Counted from the first letter of the stretch, positions 39,574-48,633 are shown. The stretch: DNA of 64,000 nucleotides from Bordetella petrii (GCF_017356245.1 NZ_JAFMZZ010000001.1:3317294-3381293); one strand, 5' to 3'. The notes: generated by a model from the letters alone, not told the origin. Numbers and translations are program-made.

Positions 39574-40491
39574 CTAGTGGACGGTGGGCGGGTCCTGTTC
39601 GGGCATCGGCCGGGCCGGGGCAAACAGCCCCGAGCAGTCGACCGCGTCGAACTCATACGGCTTGCCGCAGAAATCACAGGTAACGCGCACCTTGCCCTGC
39701 TCGGCCAGGATGTCTTCGACTTCGCGTTCGCCCAGGGTGCGCAGCATGGAAGATACGCGCTCGCGCGTGCATGGGCAGTGCCAGCGCACCGGGCTGGGCT
39801 CGAAGGCGATCAGGGTTTCTTCCCAGTACAGCCGGTGGATCAGCGTGTCGATATCGGTGCGCACCAGTTCGTCGGGCTCGAGCGTGTCGGCCAGCACGAT
39901 GGCGCGCGCAAGCGTGTCGGCGCTGCTTTCGGCGCGCGCCGCGCCGCCCTGGTCGGGCAGGCGCTGCACCAGCAGGCCGGCCGCGTACTGTGTGTCGGCC
40001 TGCAGCCACAGGCGGGTATCGAGCTGCTCGGACGCCTTCATGTAGTGCTGCAGGGCCTGCGCCACGGTGTCGCCTTCCAGGGGCACGATGCCCTGGTAGG
40101 TTTGCTGGCCCGGCACCTTGCGGCGCGGGTCCAGCACCACGATGAAGCGGCCCTGGCCGTCGGCATTGAGCAGGCTCTGCATGTCGCCGTCGGCGGGCAC
40201 TTCGTGGCCCTCGCGTATTTTCACGGTGGCGCGCAGGCTCAGGTCCGACTGGCATTCGACCACCACCAGCGCGATCGGGCCGCTGCCCTGGATCTGCAGC
40301 AGCAGCGAGCCTTCGAACTTGATATTGGCCGCCAGCAGCGCCGCCGCCGCCATCAGTTCGCCCAGCAGGCGCTGGACGGCGGGCGGGTACTGGTGGTTTT
40401 CCTGGGCGGCCTGCCAGGTATCGTGCAGCCGTACGGCCTGGACCCGCACCGAGCGGTCTTCGAACAGGTATTTCTTGAGTTGATCGGTCAT
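39574..40491 (-). CDS. hslO: Redox-regulated chaperone Hsp33
   Basis: Chaperone activated by oxidation. The 305 residues contain the N-terminal chaperone domain (with GSGPIALVVVE) and the C-terminal zinc-binding redox switch formed by CPC (WHCPCTRER) and CDFC, so all four cysteines are present. A thick Pro-containing tail follows. It is separated from the next minus-strand gene upstream by 35 bases. Confidence 0.97.
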   Translation of the reverse strand: MTDQLKKYLFEDRSVRVQAVRLHDTWQAAQENHQYPPAVQRLLGELMAAAALLAANIKFEGSLLLQIQGSGPIALVVVECQSDLSLRATVKIREGHEVPADGDMQSLLNADGQGRFIVVLDPRRKVPGQQTYQGIVPLEGDTVAQALQHYMKASEQLDTRLWLQADTQYAAGLLVQRLPDQGGAARAESSADTLARAIVLADTLEPDELVRTDIDTLIHRLYWEETLIAFEPSPVRWHCPCTRERVSSMLRTLGEREVEDILAEQGKVRVTCDFCGKPYEFDAVDCSGLFAPARPMPEQDPPTVH

Positions 40492-40526
40492 GGGGGAATG
40501 TTAGCCGATCGCCTGGCCCCGCCGCT

Positions 40527-41048
40527 TCAGCCGATGCGCTTGAGCGCCCGTTTGTAGTGCTGCGCGCGCGTTTCGTAGTGGCGCGTGTTCTTGTGCATGG
40601 TGGCGATTTCTTCGGCCGTGAGCTCGCGCACCACCTTGCCGATGCCGATGACCAGCGAATTGTCGGGGATCACCCGGCCCTCGGGAACGATGGCGCCCGC
40701 GCCCACCAGGCAATTGCGCCCCACCACGGCGTTGTTCAGCACGATGGCCTGCATGCCGATCAGGGCGCCTTCGTGGATGGTGCAGCCATGCAGCATGGCC
40801 TGGTGGCCCACGGTGACGCGCGGGCCCACGGTCAGGGGACAGCCTTCGTCGACGTGCAGCACGCTGGATTCCTGGATGTTGCTGCCGGCCTGGACGACGA
40901 TGGGCGCGTTGTCGCCGCGGATGGACACATGCGACCAGATGCTGACGCCGGCCTGCAGGGTGACATCGCCAATGATGTCGGCGCTGTCGGCGACGTAGAC
41001 GCTGGGATCGATGGCGGGCGTTTGTTCGTCGAGCTGGTAAATGGGCAT
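40527..41048 (-). CDS. Gamma-carbonic anhydrase family protein
   Basis: Left-handed beta-helix hexapeptide-repeat protein of 173 residues. The three zinc-ligand histidines of gamma-class carbonic anhydrases are present at His65, His82 and His87 (SVLHVDEG, VGHQAMLHG). It may hydrate CO2 or act as an acyltransferase-like YrdA protein. The ATG at 41048 has a GGAG site 8 bases upstream, whereas the ATG at 41069 has none. Confidence 0.92.
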   Translation of the reverse strand: MPIYQLDEQTPAIDPSVYVADSADIIGDVTLQAGVSIWSHVSIRGDNAPIVVQAGSNIQESSVLHVDEGCPLTVGPRVTVGHQAMLHGCTIHEGALIGMQAIVLNNAVVGRNCLVGAGAIVPEGRVIPDNSLVIGIGKVVRELTAEEIATMHKNTRHYETRAQHYKRALKRIG

Positions 41049-41069
41049 GCAGCGGTCTCCGGTATGCAA

Positions 41070-42734
41070 TCAGGCCTGGGCGGCCGCGGCCCGCGCTTCT
41101 TCGCGCTGGCGCAGCACCCTGCGCTGGATTTTACCGGTGGTGGTCATGGGCAGCTCGTCGATGAACTCGATTTCCTTCGGGTATTCATAGGGCGCCAGGC
41201 GGTCGCGCACGTGGTCCTGCAGGGCCTGGATGAGCTGGGCGCGGTCATGGCCGGCGTATTCGGGGGTCAGCACCACGTAAGCCTTGACCAGCGCGCCGCG
41301 CTCGGCGTCGGGCTTGGGCACTACTGCGGCATTGGCCACGGCATCGTGCCCCAGCAGGCAGTTTTCGATCTCGCCGGGGCCGATGCGGTAGCCGGCCGAC
41401 TTGAACACGTCGTCGGCGCGGCCCGCGTACCACAGGTAGCCGTCGGCATCGATACTGGCCAGATCGCCGGTGCGGCACCAGTCGCCGGTAAACTTGGCCT
41501 GGGTGGCGGCTTCGTTGCGCCAGTACCCCAGGAACAGGATGGGGTCGGGAAAGCCATGGATATCGAGCCGGTTCAGGGCGATTTCACCGGTTTCGCCCGG
41601 CGCCACCGGGCGGCCCGCGTCGTCGATCACGGCCACCTGGTGGCCCGGATAGGGGCGCCCCATGCTGCCCGGCCGGGCCGGCCAGCGCAGGTGGCTGTTG
41701 CCCACCAGGTAATTCATTTCGGTCTGGCCGAACATTTCGTTGGGCGTGATGCCCAGCGCGGTCCGGCACCACGAAAACACCGTCTCGCCCACGCTTTCGC
41801 CGGCGCTCATGACCGAGCGCAGGGCCAGCCGGTAGCGGCCGGCCGGCTCGGGCACGGCTTTCATCATCATCTTGAGCGCGGTCGGGAACAGGAAAGTGTT
41901 GGTGACCTGGTAGCGCTCCATCAGCTCGAAAGCCCGCTCGGGTGTGAAGCGCCCGCGCGTGCCCACGATAGGGTGGCCGAAATACAGGGTGGGCAGCAGG
42001 GCGTCCATCATGCCGCCGGTCCAGGCCCAGTCGGCCGGCGACCAGAACACATCGTTGGGCTTGGGAAACCAGTCTTGCGAGGCCACGAAGCCCGGCAGGT
42101 TGCCGATCAGCACGCTGTGGGGCAGCAGGGCGCCCTTGGGGGCGCCGGTGGTGCCCGAGGTATACAGCAGGATGGCCGGGTCGGACGAGCGCGTCGGCAC
42201 CGGCTTGAATTCGCCGGGCTGGCGGGCCAGCAGGCTGCGCCAGGGCAGGACGCGCTCATCGGCGAAGCCGATGCCGATGATCTGGTGCAGGTTGGGGCAG
42301 CTGTCGCTGATGGCCAGCAGATTGGCGCTGGAGGCGTAGTCGACGATGGCCACCCGGGCGTCCGAGTCGCGCAGGCGGGTTTCCAGGGCCTCGGGGCCGA
42401 ACAGCGACGACAGTGGCACCACCACGGCGCCGACGCTGTAGATGGCCATGTGCGCCACGGCGGTTTCCGGGCGTTGTCCCAAAACCACACCGATCCGGTC
42501 GCCGCGCTCGACGCCCATTTTCACCAAGCCATTGGCCAGCTGGTTGGCCGCCTCGGCCAGGCGCGCATAGGTCCAGACTTCGCGGTTGCCGGCTTCGTCT
42601 TCGTAATAGATGGCGATGCGGCGGGCGTCGGAACTGCTGGCCGCCCAGCGGTGGCAGCAGGCTTCCGCAATGTTGAATTGGGTCGGCACCAGCCAGCGGA
42701 ATGATTGGTAGAGCGCGTGATATTGGTCGTTCAT
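41070..42734 (-). CDS. Acyl-CoA synthetase (AMP-forming)
   Basis: Activates a carboxylic acid to its CoA thioester with ATP. The 554 residues show the AMP-binding P-loop YTSGTTGAPKG, the A5 region FGQTEMNYLVGN, GDWCRTGDLASIDADGYLWYAGR and the C-terminal catalytic Lys region TGKIQRRVLR. It resembles the acetyl/medium-chain (AcsA/MACS) group, so acetate, propionate or a short-to-medium chain acid is likely. The substrate cannot be fixed from sequence. The stop lies 21 bases before the carbonic anhydrase start. Confidence 0.92.
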   Translation of the reverse strand: MNDQYHALYQSFRWLVPTQFNIAEACCHRWAASSSDARRIAIYYEDEAGNREVWTYARLAEAANQLANGLVKMGVERGDRIGVVLGQRPETAVAHMAIYSVGAVVVPLSSLFGPEALETRLRDSDARVAIVDYASSANLLAISDSCPNLHQIIGIGFADERVLPWRSLLARQPGEFKPVPTRSSDPAILLYTSGTTGAPKGALLPHSVLIGNLPGFVASQDWFPKPNDVFWSPADWAWTGGMMDALLPTLYFGHPIVGTRGRFTPERAFELMERYQVTNTFLFPTALKMMMKAVPEPAGRYRLALRSVMSAGESVGETVFSWCRTALGITPNEMFGQTEMNYLVGNSHLRWPARPGSMGRPYPGHQVAVIDDAGRPVAPGETGEIALNRLDIHGFPDPILFLGYWRNEAATQAKFTGDWCRTGDLASIDADGYLWYAGRADDVFKSAGYRIGPGEIENCLLGHDAVANAAVVPKPDAERGALVKAYVVLTPEYAGHDRAQLIQALQDHVRDRLAPYEYPKEIEFIDELPMTTTGKIQRRVLRQREEARAAAAQA

Positions 42735-42871
42735 GGCCCTATGTTGTAAGCGCGCCGGCGACTGTCCCCTGGGAATGCCGCCTGGGGCCGGGATGCCCCA
42801 AGTGCAAGCATGACCTAGAGGGCCGCGAACTGCAACATTCCCGTGCCGCTAACGGGGACGTATAAGGGTTT

Positions 42872-43720
42872 TTACGGGTGCTTGTTCTGCCGGCGCAAGG
42901 CCGAAGGCAGCGCCGGCAGCGACAGGGGCCTGCGGTTGCGCGCCGCGGCCGGCCCGGACTCGCGCCGGGCATGCTGAGCGGCCCAGTCCACCAGCACCAG
43001 CTGGCCGTCGTGCGACTCGGCCAGGGCCGACAGGCTTTCCACCCAATCGCCGTCGTTGCAGTACAGCACGCCACCCACCTCGCGCATCTCGGGCTTGTGG
43101 ATGTGGCCGCACACCACGCCGTCCAGGCCCCGCCGCCGCGCTTCGCCGGCCAGGGCTTCCTCGAAATCGGTAATGAAGGCCACGGCGTTCTTCACCTTGT
43201 GCTTCAGGTACTGCGACAGCGACCAGTAGTGCAGGCCCACGCGGTGGCGCAGGCGGTTGAAATGGTGGTTCAGCCACAGGGCCGACTGGTACAGGGTGTC
43301 GCCCAGGTGGGCCAGCCATTTGCTGTGCTGGATCACGCCGTCGAACTGGTCGCCGTGCAGCACCAGCAGCCGCTGCCCGCGCGCCGTGACATGCACGTCT
43401 TCATCCAGGATCTCGATGTCGCCGAAGGCATAGCCGATGAATTCGCGTGCGAATTCATCGTGGTTGCCGGGCACGAACACCACCCGCGTGCCGTTGCGGG
43501 CCTTGCGCAGGATGCGCTGCACCACGTCGTTGTGGGCGCGCGGCCAGTGCCAATGCTTGCGCAACTGCCAGCCATCGACAATGTCGCCCACCAGGTACAG
43601 GGTGTCGGACTCGTTCTGTTCCAGGAAGTCCAGCAGGAAGTCCGCCTTGCACCCGACCGTGCCCAGGTGCAGGTCGGAAATCCAGAGTGTGCGCCAATGA
43701 GTGGGGCGGATTTCGTTCAC
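42872..43720 (-). CDS. Calcineurin-type metallophosphoesterase (UDP-2,3-diacylglucosamine diphosphatase-like)
   Basis: Two-metal phosphoesterase of about 282 residues with all motifs of the LpxH/YbbF-like group: SDLHLGT, VGDIVDGW, GNHDEF, LHGDQFD and CGHIHKPEM. Compared with LpxH it has a longer C-terminal Arg/Pro-rich tail, and it resembles the UDP-diacylglucosamine diphosphatase-related proteins found widely in Burkholderiales. It may therefore not be the essential LpxH. The start is uncertain: the GTG at 43720 has a GAGGA box 8 bases upstream, while ATGs at 43747 and 43765 have none. Confidence 0.9.
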   Translation of the reverse strand: MNEIRPTHWRTLWISDLHLGTVGCKADFLLDFLEQNESDTLYLVGDIVDGWQLRKHWHWPRAHNDVVQRILRKARNGTRVVFVPGNHDEFAREFIGYAFGDIEILDEDVHVTARGQRLLVLHGDQFDGVIQHSKWLAHLGDTLYQSALWLNHHFNRLRHRVGLHYWSLSQYLKHKVKNAVAFITDFEEALAGEARRRGLDGVVCGHIHKPEMREVGGVLYCNDGDWVESLSALAESHDGQLVLVDWAAQHARRESGPAAARNRRPLSLPALPSALRRQNKHP

Positions 43721-43830
43721 GTGGGCGTTCCTCGGGGCTGTCGTCATGCCCAGGGATGTAACCATCCGGCCGTGACGCCGGTGTGAACGCAGGATGACGC
43801 TGTTGTGACGGATGCGTCCCTGTTGCCGCC

Positions 43831-44340
43831 TCAGGCCTTGCGCGGCGGCGCGTTGCGCAGGCGCGTGCCCAGCAGCCGGTCGTGCATGAACTGGCCGTCG
43901 GGGTCGAACCATGACCAGATGAAAATGGCGAAGGGCGCGGCCACGATGAACATGTCGACCGATTTCCAGCCCGTGGCGGCCGAGGCCGCGGCCACGATGC
44001 CGGCCCCCGCCAGCACGGGCGGCCAGGCCAGCAGGTAGCGCGCCATCAGGCGCGGCACCGAAGGCGGCCGGCCGTCGCGGTCGACCAGCCGGATGTTCCA
44101 GGTTTTCATGGGCAGTGTCTGGCCCTTGCGGCGCCAGCACAGCACGAAGTAGGCGCCGATGGCCAGGAACAGCCAGGCCTGGCGGGCGTGGCGCAGCATC
44201 AGCGCGTGGCGGCTCTGGGTCAGGGTGTCGAACAGGTAGCCGGCCAGGAACACCACGCCGAACAGCAGCACGGTTTCGTACATCATGCAGGCAAAACGGC
44301 GCAGCCGGCTGGGGGTCAGTGGGGTGGGGGTGTCGGTCAT
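43831..44340 (-). CDS. RDD family membrane protein
   Basis: Inner-membrane protein of 169 residues with three predicted helices (about 20-40, 55-70, 105-140). The RDD-type Arg and Asp residues appear at RRFACMMYE, RLVDRDG and FMHDRLLGTR. The function of such proteins is mostly unknown; some are linked to ion exchange or membrane stress. About 110 bp without coding sequence separates it from the phosphoesterase gene. Confidence 0.9.
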   Translation of the reverse strand: MTDTPTPLTPSRLRRFACMMYETVLLFGVVFLAGYLFDTLTQSRHALMLRHARQAWLFLAIGAYFVLCWRRKGQTLPMKTWNIRLVDRDGRPPSVPRLMARYLLAWPPVLAGAGIVAAASAATGWKSVDMFIVAAPFAIFIWSWFDPDGQFMHDRLLGTRLRNAPPRKA

Positions 44341-44379
44341 GGGGGCGTATTATCCCGCATCCTCGGCACGCATCAGGGC

Positions 44380-44410
44380 AAAAAAAACCCACCGTTGCGG
44401 GTGGGTCTTA
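44380..44410 (-). terminator. Rho-independent terminator of the 64-residue protein gene
   Basis: Read leftward, the stem ACCCACC-CGCAAC-GGTGGGT is followed by a run of eight T residues, a textbook intrinsic terminator. It lies about 53 bp after the stop of the small minus-strand gene and insulates it from the RDD gene. A second hairpin, GGGGCTG-TAG-CAGCCCC, lies just upstream at 44415-44431. Confidence 0.85.
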
Positions 44411-44463
44411 AAAGGGGCTGTAGCAGCCCCCAAGGGGAAATCGGTACGTTGCGCGGGCTGGCC

Positions 44464-44658
44464 TCAGGCGGCCGAGTGCGCGGCCTTGGCGCCAGCGGCT
44501 TCGCGGGCGACCAGGGACTTGATGCCCTTGCCCAGCTTGCGCAGGCCCGAAGCCAGTGCGCGCATGGGGCGGGGGCGGAATTGTTCTTCGATGGCTTGCA
44601 GCATCAGCTGACGCTCGAGTTCGTCGGTCAGTCGGACGGTGGGGTTGACGTGGATCAC
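44464..44658 (-). CDS. Small basic protein of unknown function, 64 residues
   Basis: I do not recognise a family. The product starts from GTG (44658), six bases after a weak GGAA, and is predicted helical and basic in its second half (RPRPMRALASGLRKLGKGIKS). It is monocistronic: it has its own promoter with two palindromic operators upstream and a strong terminator downstream, which supports it being a real, regulated gene. No signal peptide or membrane segment is visible. Confidence 0.75.
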   Translation of the reverse strand: MIHVNPTVRLTDELERQLMLQAIEEQFRPRPMRALASGLRKLGKGIKSLVAREAAGAKAAHSAA

Positions 44659-44693
44659 GATAATTCCAGGGCTTGCGTAAATGTAAACTGCTA

Positions 44694-44735
44694 CGGGTTA
44701 ACCCGAATTTTAGGGTTAACCCTGAATTTATGCAA
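44694..44735 (-). promoter_or_regulatory. Promoter with twin GGGTTAACCC operators
   Basis: Read leftward, a -35 box TTGCAT (44730-44735) and -10 box TAAAAT (44707-44712) are separated by exactly 17 bp. A 12-bp perfect palindrome AGGGTTAACCCT (44712-44723) fills the promoter-proximal spacer. A second, CGGGTTAACCCG (44694-44705), covers the expected transcription start. Their centres are 18 bp apart, and the flanks AATTT also repeat. This is the classical design of a promoter shut off by a dimeric repressor bound at two sites. Confidence 0.75.
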
Positions 44736-44833
44736 GCGCCTGGTGCATCGTGCGCATTCCTGGTGCCGATAATGCGTTAATTCGGCGCCTTGTGGCTTGA
44801 TCGCCACAATAGGGGGGCCATGTTGCAGCTTTT

Positions 44834-46288
44834 TTACAACGCGGGGTCGGAGCGCTCGCGGTACCCCGCGGCCACCAGTTCGAAGCCGAACAGGCGGCAG
44901 TCCAGCGCGCCGTTGTACAGCGGCGTGCGCCGCAGCGGTTTCAGGCGCAGCCGCTGGGGTAGGTCGCGGTCGCTCGAAATGGCGTGCACCTGCCAGCCGG
45001 CGAATTCGTGCTTCAGGTGGGCCGACCAGGCTCGCCAGAGGTCAGTGTCATCGGCCGGCAGGCGTTCGCCGTAGGGCGGGTTGGTGACGATCCAGCCGTG
45101 CCCGGCCGGCGCCGGCACCTGGCAGGCGTCGCCCACTTCGAAGCGGATGGTGTCGGCGGTCAGCCAGGCGCGTTCGGCGTTGTTGCGCGCATATTCGATA
45201 GCCAGCGGATCCAGGTCGTAGCCCACCAGCGGGGCATCCAGGCCCGGCAGGATGCGCGCGCGCGCATCGTCTTTCAGGTCGTGCCAGCGGCGCGCATCGT
45301 GGCCGCGCAGCCGCTCGAAGCCGAACGGGCGCGAAATGCCCGCCGGCACGCCCAGCGCGATCCAGGCGGCCTCGATCAGGATGGTGCCGCTGCCGCAGAA
45401 CGGGTCCAGCAGCGCGGCGGCGGGATCCCAGCCGGCCAGCGCCAGCATGCCGGCGGCCAGGTTCTCGCGCAGCGGCGCTTCGCCTTTGTCCAGGCGCCAG
45501 CCGCGCTTGAACAGCGATTCGCCAGACGTGTCCAGGTAAAGGGTGGCGGTGTGGCCGGTCAGGAACAGGTGCACGCGCGCATCGGGCCGCACCGTGTCGA
45601 TGCTGGGCCGCTCGCCTTCCAGGTCGCGCAGGCGGTCGCAGATGCCGTCCTTGGCGCGCAGGTTGCAGTACTGCAGGCTCTGCACGGGGCTCTTGATGGC
45701 CGAGGTATCCACCCGCAGCGTCTGCTCGGCGCCGAACCAGCGTTCCCAGGGCACGCTGCGGGCCAGGTCGAGAATGTCGTCTTCGTGCGAGATTTCCGCG
45801 TGGGCCACTTGCAGCAGAATGCGCGTGGCCAGCCGCGAGTACAGGTTGGCGCGCTGCATGCCCGCCCAGTCGGCGCTGAAGTGGCAGCCCGCGCGGCCGG
45901 CGCGGGCATCGGCGAAGCCCAGGGCCTGCATTTCGGCGGTCAGCGCCGCTTCCAGGCCCTGGGGGCAGGGGGCGAAGGCGTCGAATGTTTCGGCTTCGCG
46001 CGGGGCGCGCGGCATGCGGCGGCGCACGGCCGGCTGTTCGGCCTGCGCGGCTTCGCTTTGCGGCTCGGCGTGCCGCCGGGGCCGCTCGGCGGGCGCCGGG
46101 ACGGGGGCAGCCGGGGCAGGGTCGGCCCGGCGCCGTTCGGTTTTTTCGCGCGCCAGTTCCATTTGCGCGGCCGACCGCGCCCGCGCGCCGCTGCGCACGC
46201 GCTTGTTGCCGCGCTCGGCGGCATGGGCATCGCGCGCTGTTTTCTTGACCGTCAGCGTCTTGCGGCGGTCTTGTTCATCAGAGGACAT
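44834..46288 (-). CDS. THUMP-domain class I SAM-dependent RNA methyltransferase (RlmL N-half-like)
   Basis: Probably makes a 2-methylguanosine in 23S rRNA, like the RlmL part of E. coli RlmKL. The 484 residues have an N-terminal extension (1-95) rich in Arg, Ala and Pro that looks disordered. A THUMP domain (about 105-215) follows, then a methyltransferase domain (about 215-475) with SAM site LLDPFCGSGTILIEAA and catalytic NPPYGERL. The second, RlmK-like half of the E. coli fusion is missing, which is common outside gammaproteobacteria. Confidence 0.9.
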   Translation of the reverse strand: MSSDEQDRRKTLTVKKTARDAHAAERGNKRVRSGARARSAAQMELAREKTERRRADPAPAAPVPAPAERPRRHAEPQSEAAQAEQPAVRRRMPRAPREAETFDAFAPCPQGLEAALTAEMQALGFADARAGRAGCHFSADWAGMQRANLYSRLATRILLQVAHAEISHEDDILDLARSVPWERWFGAEQTLRVDTSAIKSPVQSLQYCNLRAKDGICDRLRDLEGERPSIDTVRPDARVHLFLTGHTATLYLDTSGESLFKRGWRLDKGEAPLRENLAAGMLALAGWDPAAALLDPFCGSGTILIEAAWIALGVPAGISRPFGFERLRGHDARRWHDLKDDARARILPGLDAPLVGYDLDPLAIEYARNNAERAWLTADTIRFEVGDACQVPAPAGHGWIVTNPPYGERLPADDTDLWRAWSAHLKHEFAGWQVHAISSDRDLPQRLRLKPLRRTPLYNGALDCRLFGFELVAAGYRERSDPAL

Positions 46289-46319
46289 ACGAATCCAGGC
46301 CAGGGGCCGGGCAGGGGGG

Positions 46320-46742
46320 TCAGAAGGGCTTGAGCACTACCAGCAGCACCACCGCCACGAGCAGCAGGACGGGAACTTCGTTGAACCAGCGGTAGAACTT
46401 GTGCGAGCGCGTGTTGCGGCCCTGTTCGAATTTGCGCAGCATCACGCCGCAGGCATGATGGTAGCCGATGATGAGCAGCACGAAGAGCAGCTTGGCATGC
46501 ATCCAGCCGTTGCCGGGGCCCATGCCGATGCCATAGCCCACGTACAGCCACAGGCCCAGCGCCACGGCGATGATGGCGAGCATGGTGGTGAAGCGGTACA
46601 GGCGGCGCGCCATGCTGACCAGACAGGACTGCACGGCGGGGTCGGGCTGCTGGGCCAGGTTCACGTACAGGCGCGGCAGGTAGAACAGCCCGGCGAACCA
46701 GGACGCGATAAAGACAATATGAAAGGCCTTGACCCAGAGCAT
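46320..46742 (-). CDS. hemJ: Protoporphyrinogen oxidase HemJ
   Basis: Membrane enzyme that oxidises protoporphyrinogen IX in haem synthesis where HemG and HemY are missing. The 140 residues show four hydrophobic helices and the family motifs KAFHIVFIASWFAGLFYLPR and NGWMHAKLLFVLLI, ending RSHKFYRWFNEVPVLLLVAVV. It is also annotated as a CopD-like protein in some genomes. The ATG at 46742 gives the usual MLWVKAFHI start; the longer frame is not conserved-looking. Confidence 0.93.
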   Translation of the reverse strand: MLWVKAFHIVFIASWFAGLFYLPRLYVNLAQQPDPAVQSCLVSMARRLYRFTTMLAIIAVALGLWLYVGYGIGMGPGNGWMHAKLLFVLLIIGYHHACGVMLRKFEQGRNTRSHKFYRWFNEVPVLLLVAVVLLVVLKPF

Positions 46743-47060
46743 GGCGGGCGTCCGATGCGGCGTAGTGATGACTGCATTGTAGTCAAGGATGGTGCGGGGC
46801 TGTCTTGTTCTGTTTATTGAGTTCTTGCGTCGCCTTGCCGTGGCGGGGTGGGGGCCGGTCGAAGCCCGTCGGGCTCGGGCGCATGCAGGCGCCCTCGGCC
46901 TGCTGCGCAGGCTGCCCCGCCGGTCAACTCGCCCAGCCCCCACCCCGCCACGGCAAGGCTGGCGGGATCTCGCAATGGCACAAGCGCGCCACGCGGCTTG
47001 CGGTTATTTGTACCTGTGCCGGACGGAGCTAGAAGAAACGAAAAGGCACTTGACCTCAAA
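46743..47060. other. 318-bp gap between hemJ and prpD
   Basis: This is the only gap longer than 300 bp in the window. It holds the structured inverted repeat at 46832-46959 and, on each side, roughly 90-100 bp. The hemJ promoter should lie in the left part, but no clear boxes are visible. Near 47026-47050 the sequence GCCGGACGGAGCTAGAAGAA resembles a stretch before pyrG. No coding frame with support was found. Confidence 0.7.
46832..46959. repeat. Long inverted repeat with 24-bp perfect arms
   Basis: Arms at 46832-46855 and 46936-46959 (beginning GCCTTGCCGTGGCGGGG and ending CCCCGCCACGGCAAGGC) are perfectly complementary over 24 bp. The 80-bp spacer itself contains smaller hairpins such as AGCCC-GTC-GGGCT and GCCTGC-TGC-GCAGGC. 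It lies after prpD and before hemJ on the minus strand. It could be a transcription block, a non-autonomous mobile element remnant or a structured RNA. No target-site duplication is evident. Confidence 0.75.
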
Positions 47061-48512
47061 TCAGATCACGTACAAATCCACATATTCATGGACGGGCATG
47101 CCCTCGAGCGTCTGCTGGTCGAGCGAGGCCGCCAGGATCCGCGCCTGCTGCCGGGCCGGGAAGACGCGGGCCAGGTTGGTGCGGAACTTGGCCTCGAGCA
47201 GCGGGATGCCTTCCTGGCGGCGCCGCTTGTGGCCGATGGGGTATTCGCACACGACCTCGTCCAGCCGCGTGCCATCGTTGAATTCCACCGTCAGCGCATT
47301 GGCGATCGACCGCTTGTCCGGGTCGTGGTAATCACGCGTGAACGCGGGATCTTCAACGCACGCGATCTTGTCGCGCAGCGCGTCGATGCGCGGGTCGCGG
47401 GCGATATCGTCTTCATAGTCGGCGGCCGTCAGGCGCCCGAACAGCACCGGCACCGCCACCATGTACTGGATGCAGTGGTCGCGGTCGGCCGGGTTGTTCA
47501 GCGGCCCCTGCTTGTCGATGATGCGGATGCAGGCCTCGTGCGTGCGGATGGTGATCCGCCTGATATCGCTCGCCGACTTGCCGGCCGCCTGCAGCCGGCC
47601 GTGGATGTCCATGGCGCATTCCACCGCCGTCTGCGCATGGAATTCGGCCGGAAACGAGATCTTGAACAGCACGTTTTCCATGACATAGCTGCCATAGGGC
47701 CGCTGGAACTTGAACGGCTGGCCCTTGAACAGCACGTCGTAAAACCCCCAGGTCCGGGCGGTCAGCACCGAGGGGTAGCCCATTTCGCCGGTGCGCGCCA
47801 TCAGCGCCAGGCGCACCGCGCGGCTGGTGGCGTCGCCCGCGGCCCAGCTCTTGCGGCTGCCCGCGTTGGGCGCATGGCGATAAGTGCGCAGGCTCTGCCC
47901 GTCGACCCAGGCCAGCGACACGGCATTGATGATTTCTTCGCGGCTCAGGCCCAGCATCTGCGCCACCACCGCGGTCGAGGCCACTTTGACCAGCACCACA
48001 TGGTCCAGGCCCACCTTGTTGAACGAGTTTTCCAGGGCAATGCAGCCCTGGATCTCATGCGCCTTGATCATGCCGGCAAGCACGTCGCGCATGGTGAGCG
48101 GCGTCTTGCCCGCGGCCACCGCATTGCGCGACAACCAGTCGGCCGTGGCCAGGATGCCGCCCAGGTTGTCGGATGGGTGCCCCCATTCGGCGGCCAGCCA
48201 GGTGTCGTTGAAATCCAGCCAGCGGATCATCGTGCCGATATTGAACGCGGCCTGCACCGGGTCCAGCTGGAACTGCGTGCCGGGCACCTTGGCGCCGTTG
48301 GGCACCACGGTGCCCGGCACGATGGGGCCCAGCAGCTTGCGGCAGGCCGGGTATTCCAGCGCTTCCAGGCCGCAGCCCAGGGTGTCGATCAGGCAGTTGC
48401 GGGCGGTTTCATAGGCCAGGGCGCTTTCGATTTCATAGCCCAGGACATAGTCGACGATATCGACCAGAACCTGGTCCGGATCGGGACGGACGTTCGAGAC
48501 AGGGGCGGACAT
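47061..48512 (-). CDS. prpD: 2-methylcitrate dehydratase, PrpD type
   Basis: Dehydrates 2-methylcitrate to 2-methyl-cis-aconitate in propionate oxidation. The product has 483 residues, the length of the E. coli enzyme, with MmgE/PrpD family segments [40 protein letters not shown] and [15 protein letters not shown]. It is divergent from the gntR-acnD-prpF operon, which encodes the alternative dehydration route. The shared 157-bp region holds a GntR-type operator that probably controls both sides. Confidence 0.96.
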   Translation of the reverse strand: MSAPVSNVRPDPDQVLVDIVDYVLGYEIESALAYETARNCLIDTLGCGLEALEYPACRKLLGPIVPGTVVPNGAKVPGTQFQLDPVQAAFNIGTMIRWLDFNDTWLAAEWGHPSDNLGGILATADWLSRNAVAAGKTPLTMRDVLAGMIKAHEIQGCIALENSFNKVGLDHVVLVKVASTAVVAQMLGLSREEIINAVSLAWVDGQSLRTYRHAPNAGSRKSWAAGDATSRAVRLALMARTGEMGYPSVLTARTWGFYDVLFKGQPFKFQRPYGSYVMENVLFKISFPAEFHAQTAVECAMDIHGRLQAAGKSASDIRRITIRTHEACIRIIDKQGPLNNPADRDHCIQYMVAVPVLFGRLTAADYEDDIARDPRIDALRDKIACVEDPAFTRDYHDPDKRSIANALTVEFNDGTRLDEVVCEYPIGHKRRRQEGIPLLEAKFRTNLARVFPARQQARILAASLDQQTLEGMPVHEYVDLYVI

Positions 48513-48596
48513 GGTGGGCTCCTAGGTCGGGCCGGCGCGGCGCGTGAGGTGGCGCGCGGCGCCACGGCGTGAGTCATCAACAGCCGATTGCGGTTT

Positions 48597-48610
48597 GATT
48601 GTCGACAATC
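48597..48610. promoter_or_regulatory. GntR-FCD operator in the prpD/gntR divergent region
   Basis: A 14-bp perfect palindrome, GATTGTCGACAATC, fits the TNGT-N3-ACNA pattern bound by FCD-type GntR regulators. It lies 24 bp upstream of a TATAAT box on the gntR side and 84 bp upstream of the prpD start. Confidence 0.75.
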
Positions 48611-48633
48611 TAGCTCGAAAATATCGAAATGGC

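Noticed and set aside
42735..42871. Terminator or small gene between the acyl-CoA synthetase and the phosphoesterase
   Set aside because: Only a weak 5-bp stem (CCCGT/ACGGG) without a T run on the relevant strand, and no frame with a start and ribosome site.
44464..44658. The 64-residue protein as an antitoxin or toxin
   Set aside because: No partner gene is adjacent and it is monocistronic with its own terminator; nothing in its sequence matches a known toxin or antitoxin family.
44834..46288. Methyltransferase gene as a truncated rlmKL fusion
   Set aside because: The THUMP and methyltransferase domains are complete with a natural end; the shorter single form is common outside gammaproteobacteria, so it is not a broken gene.
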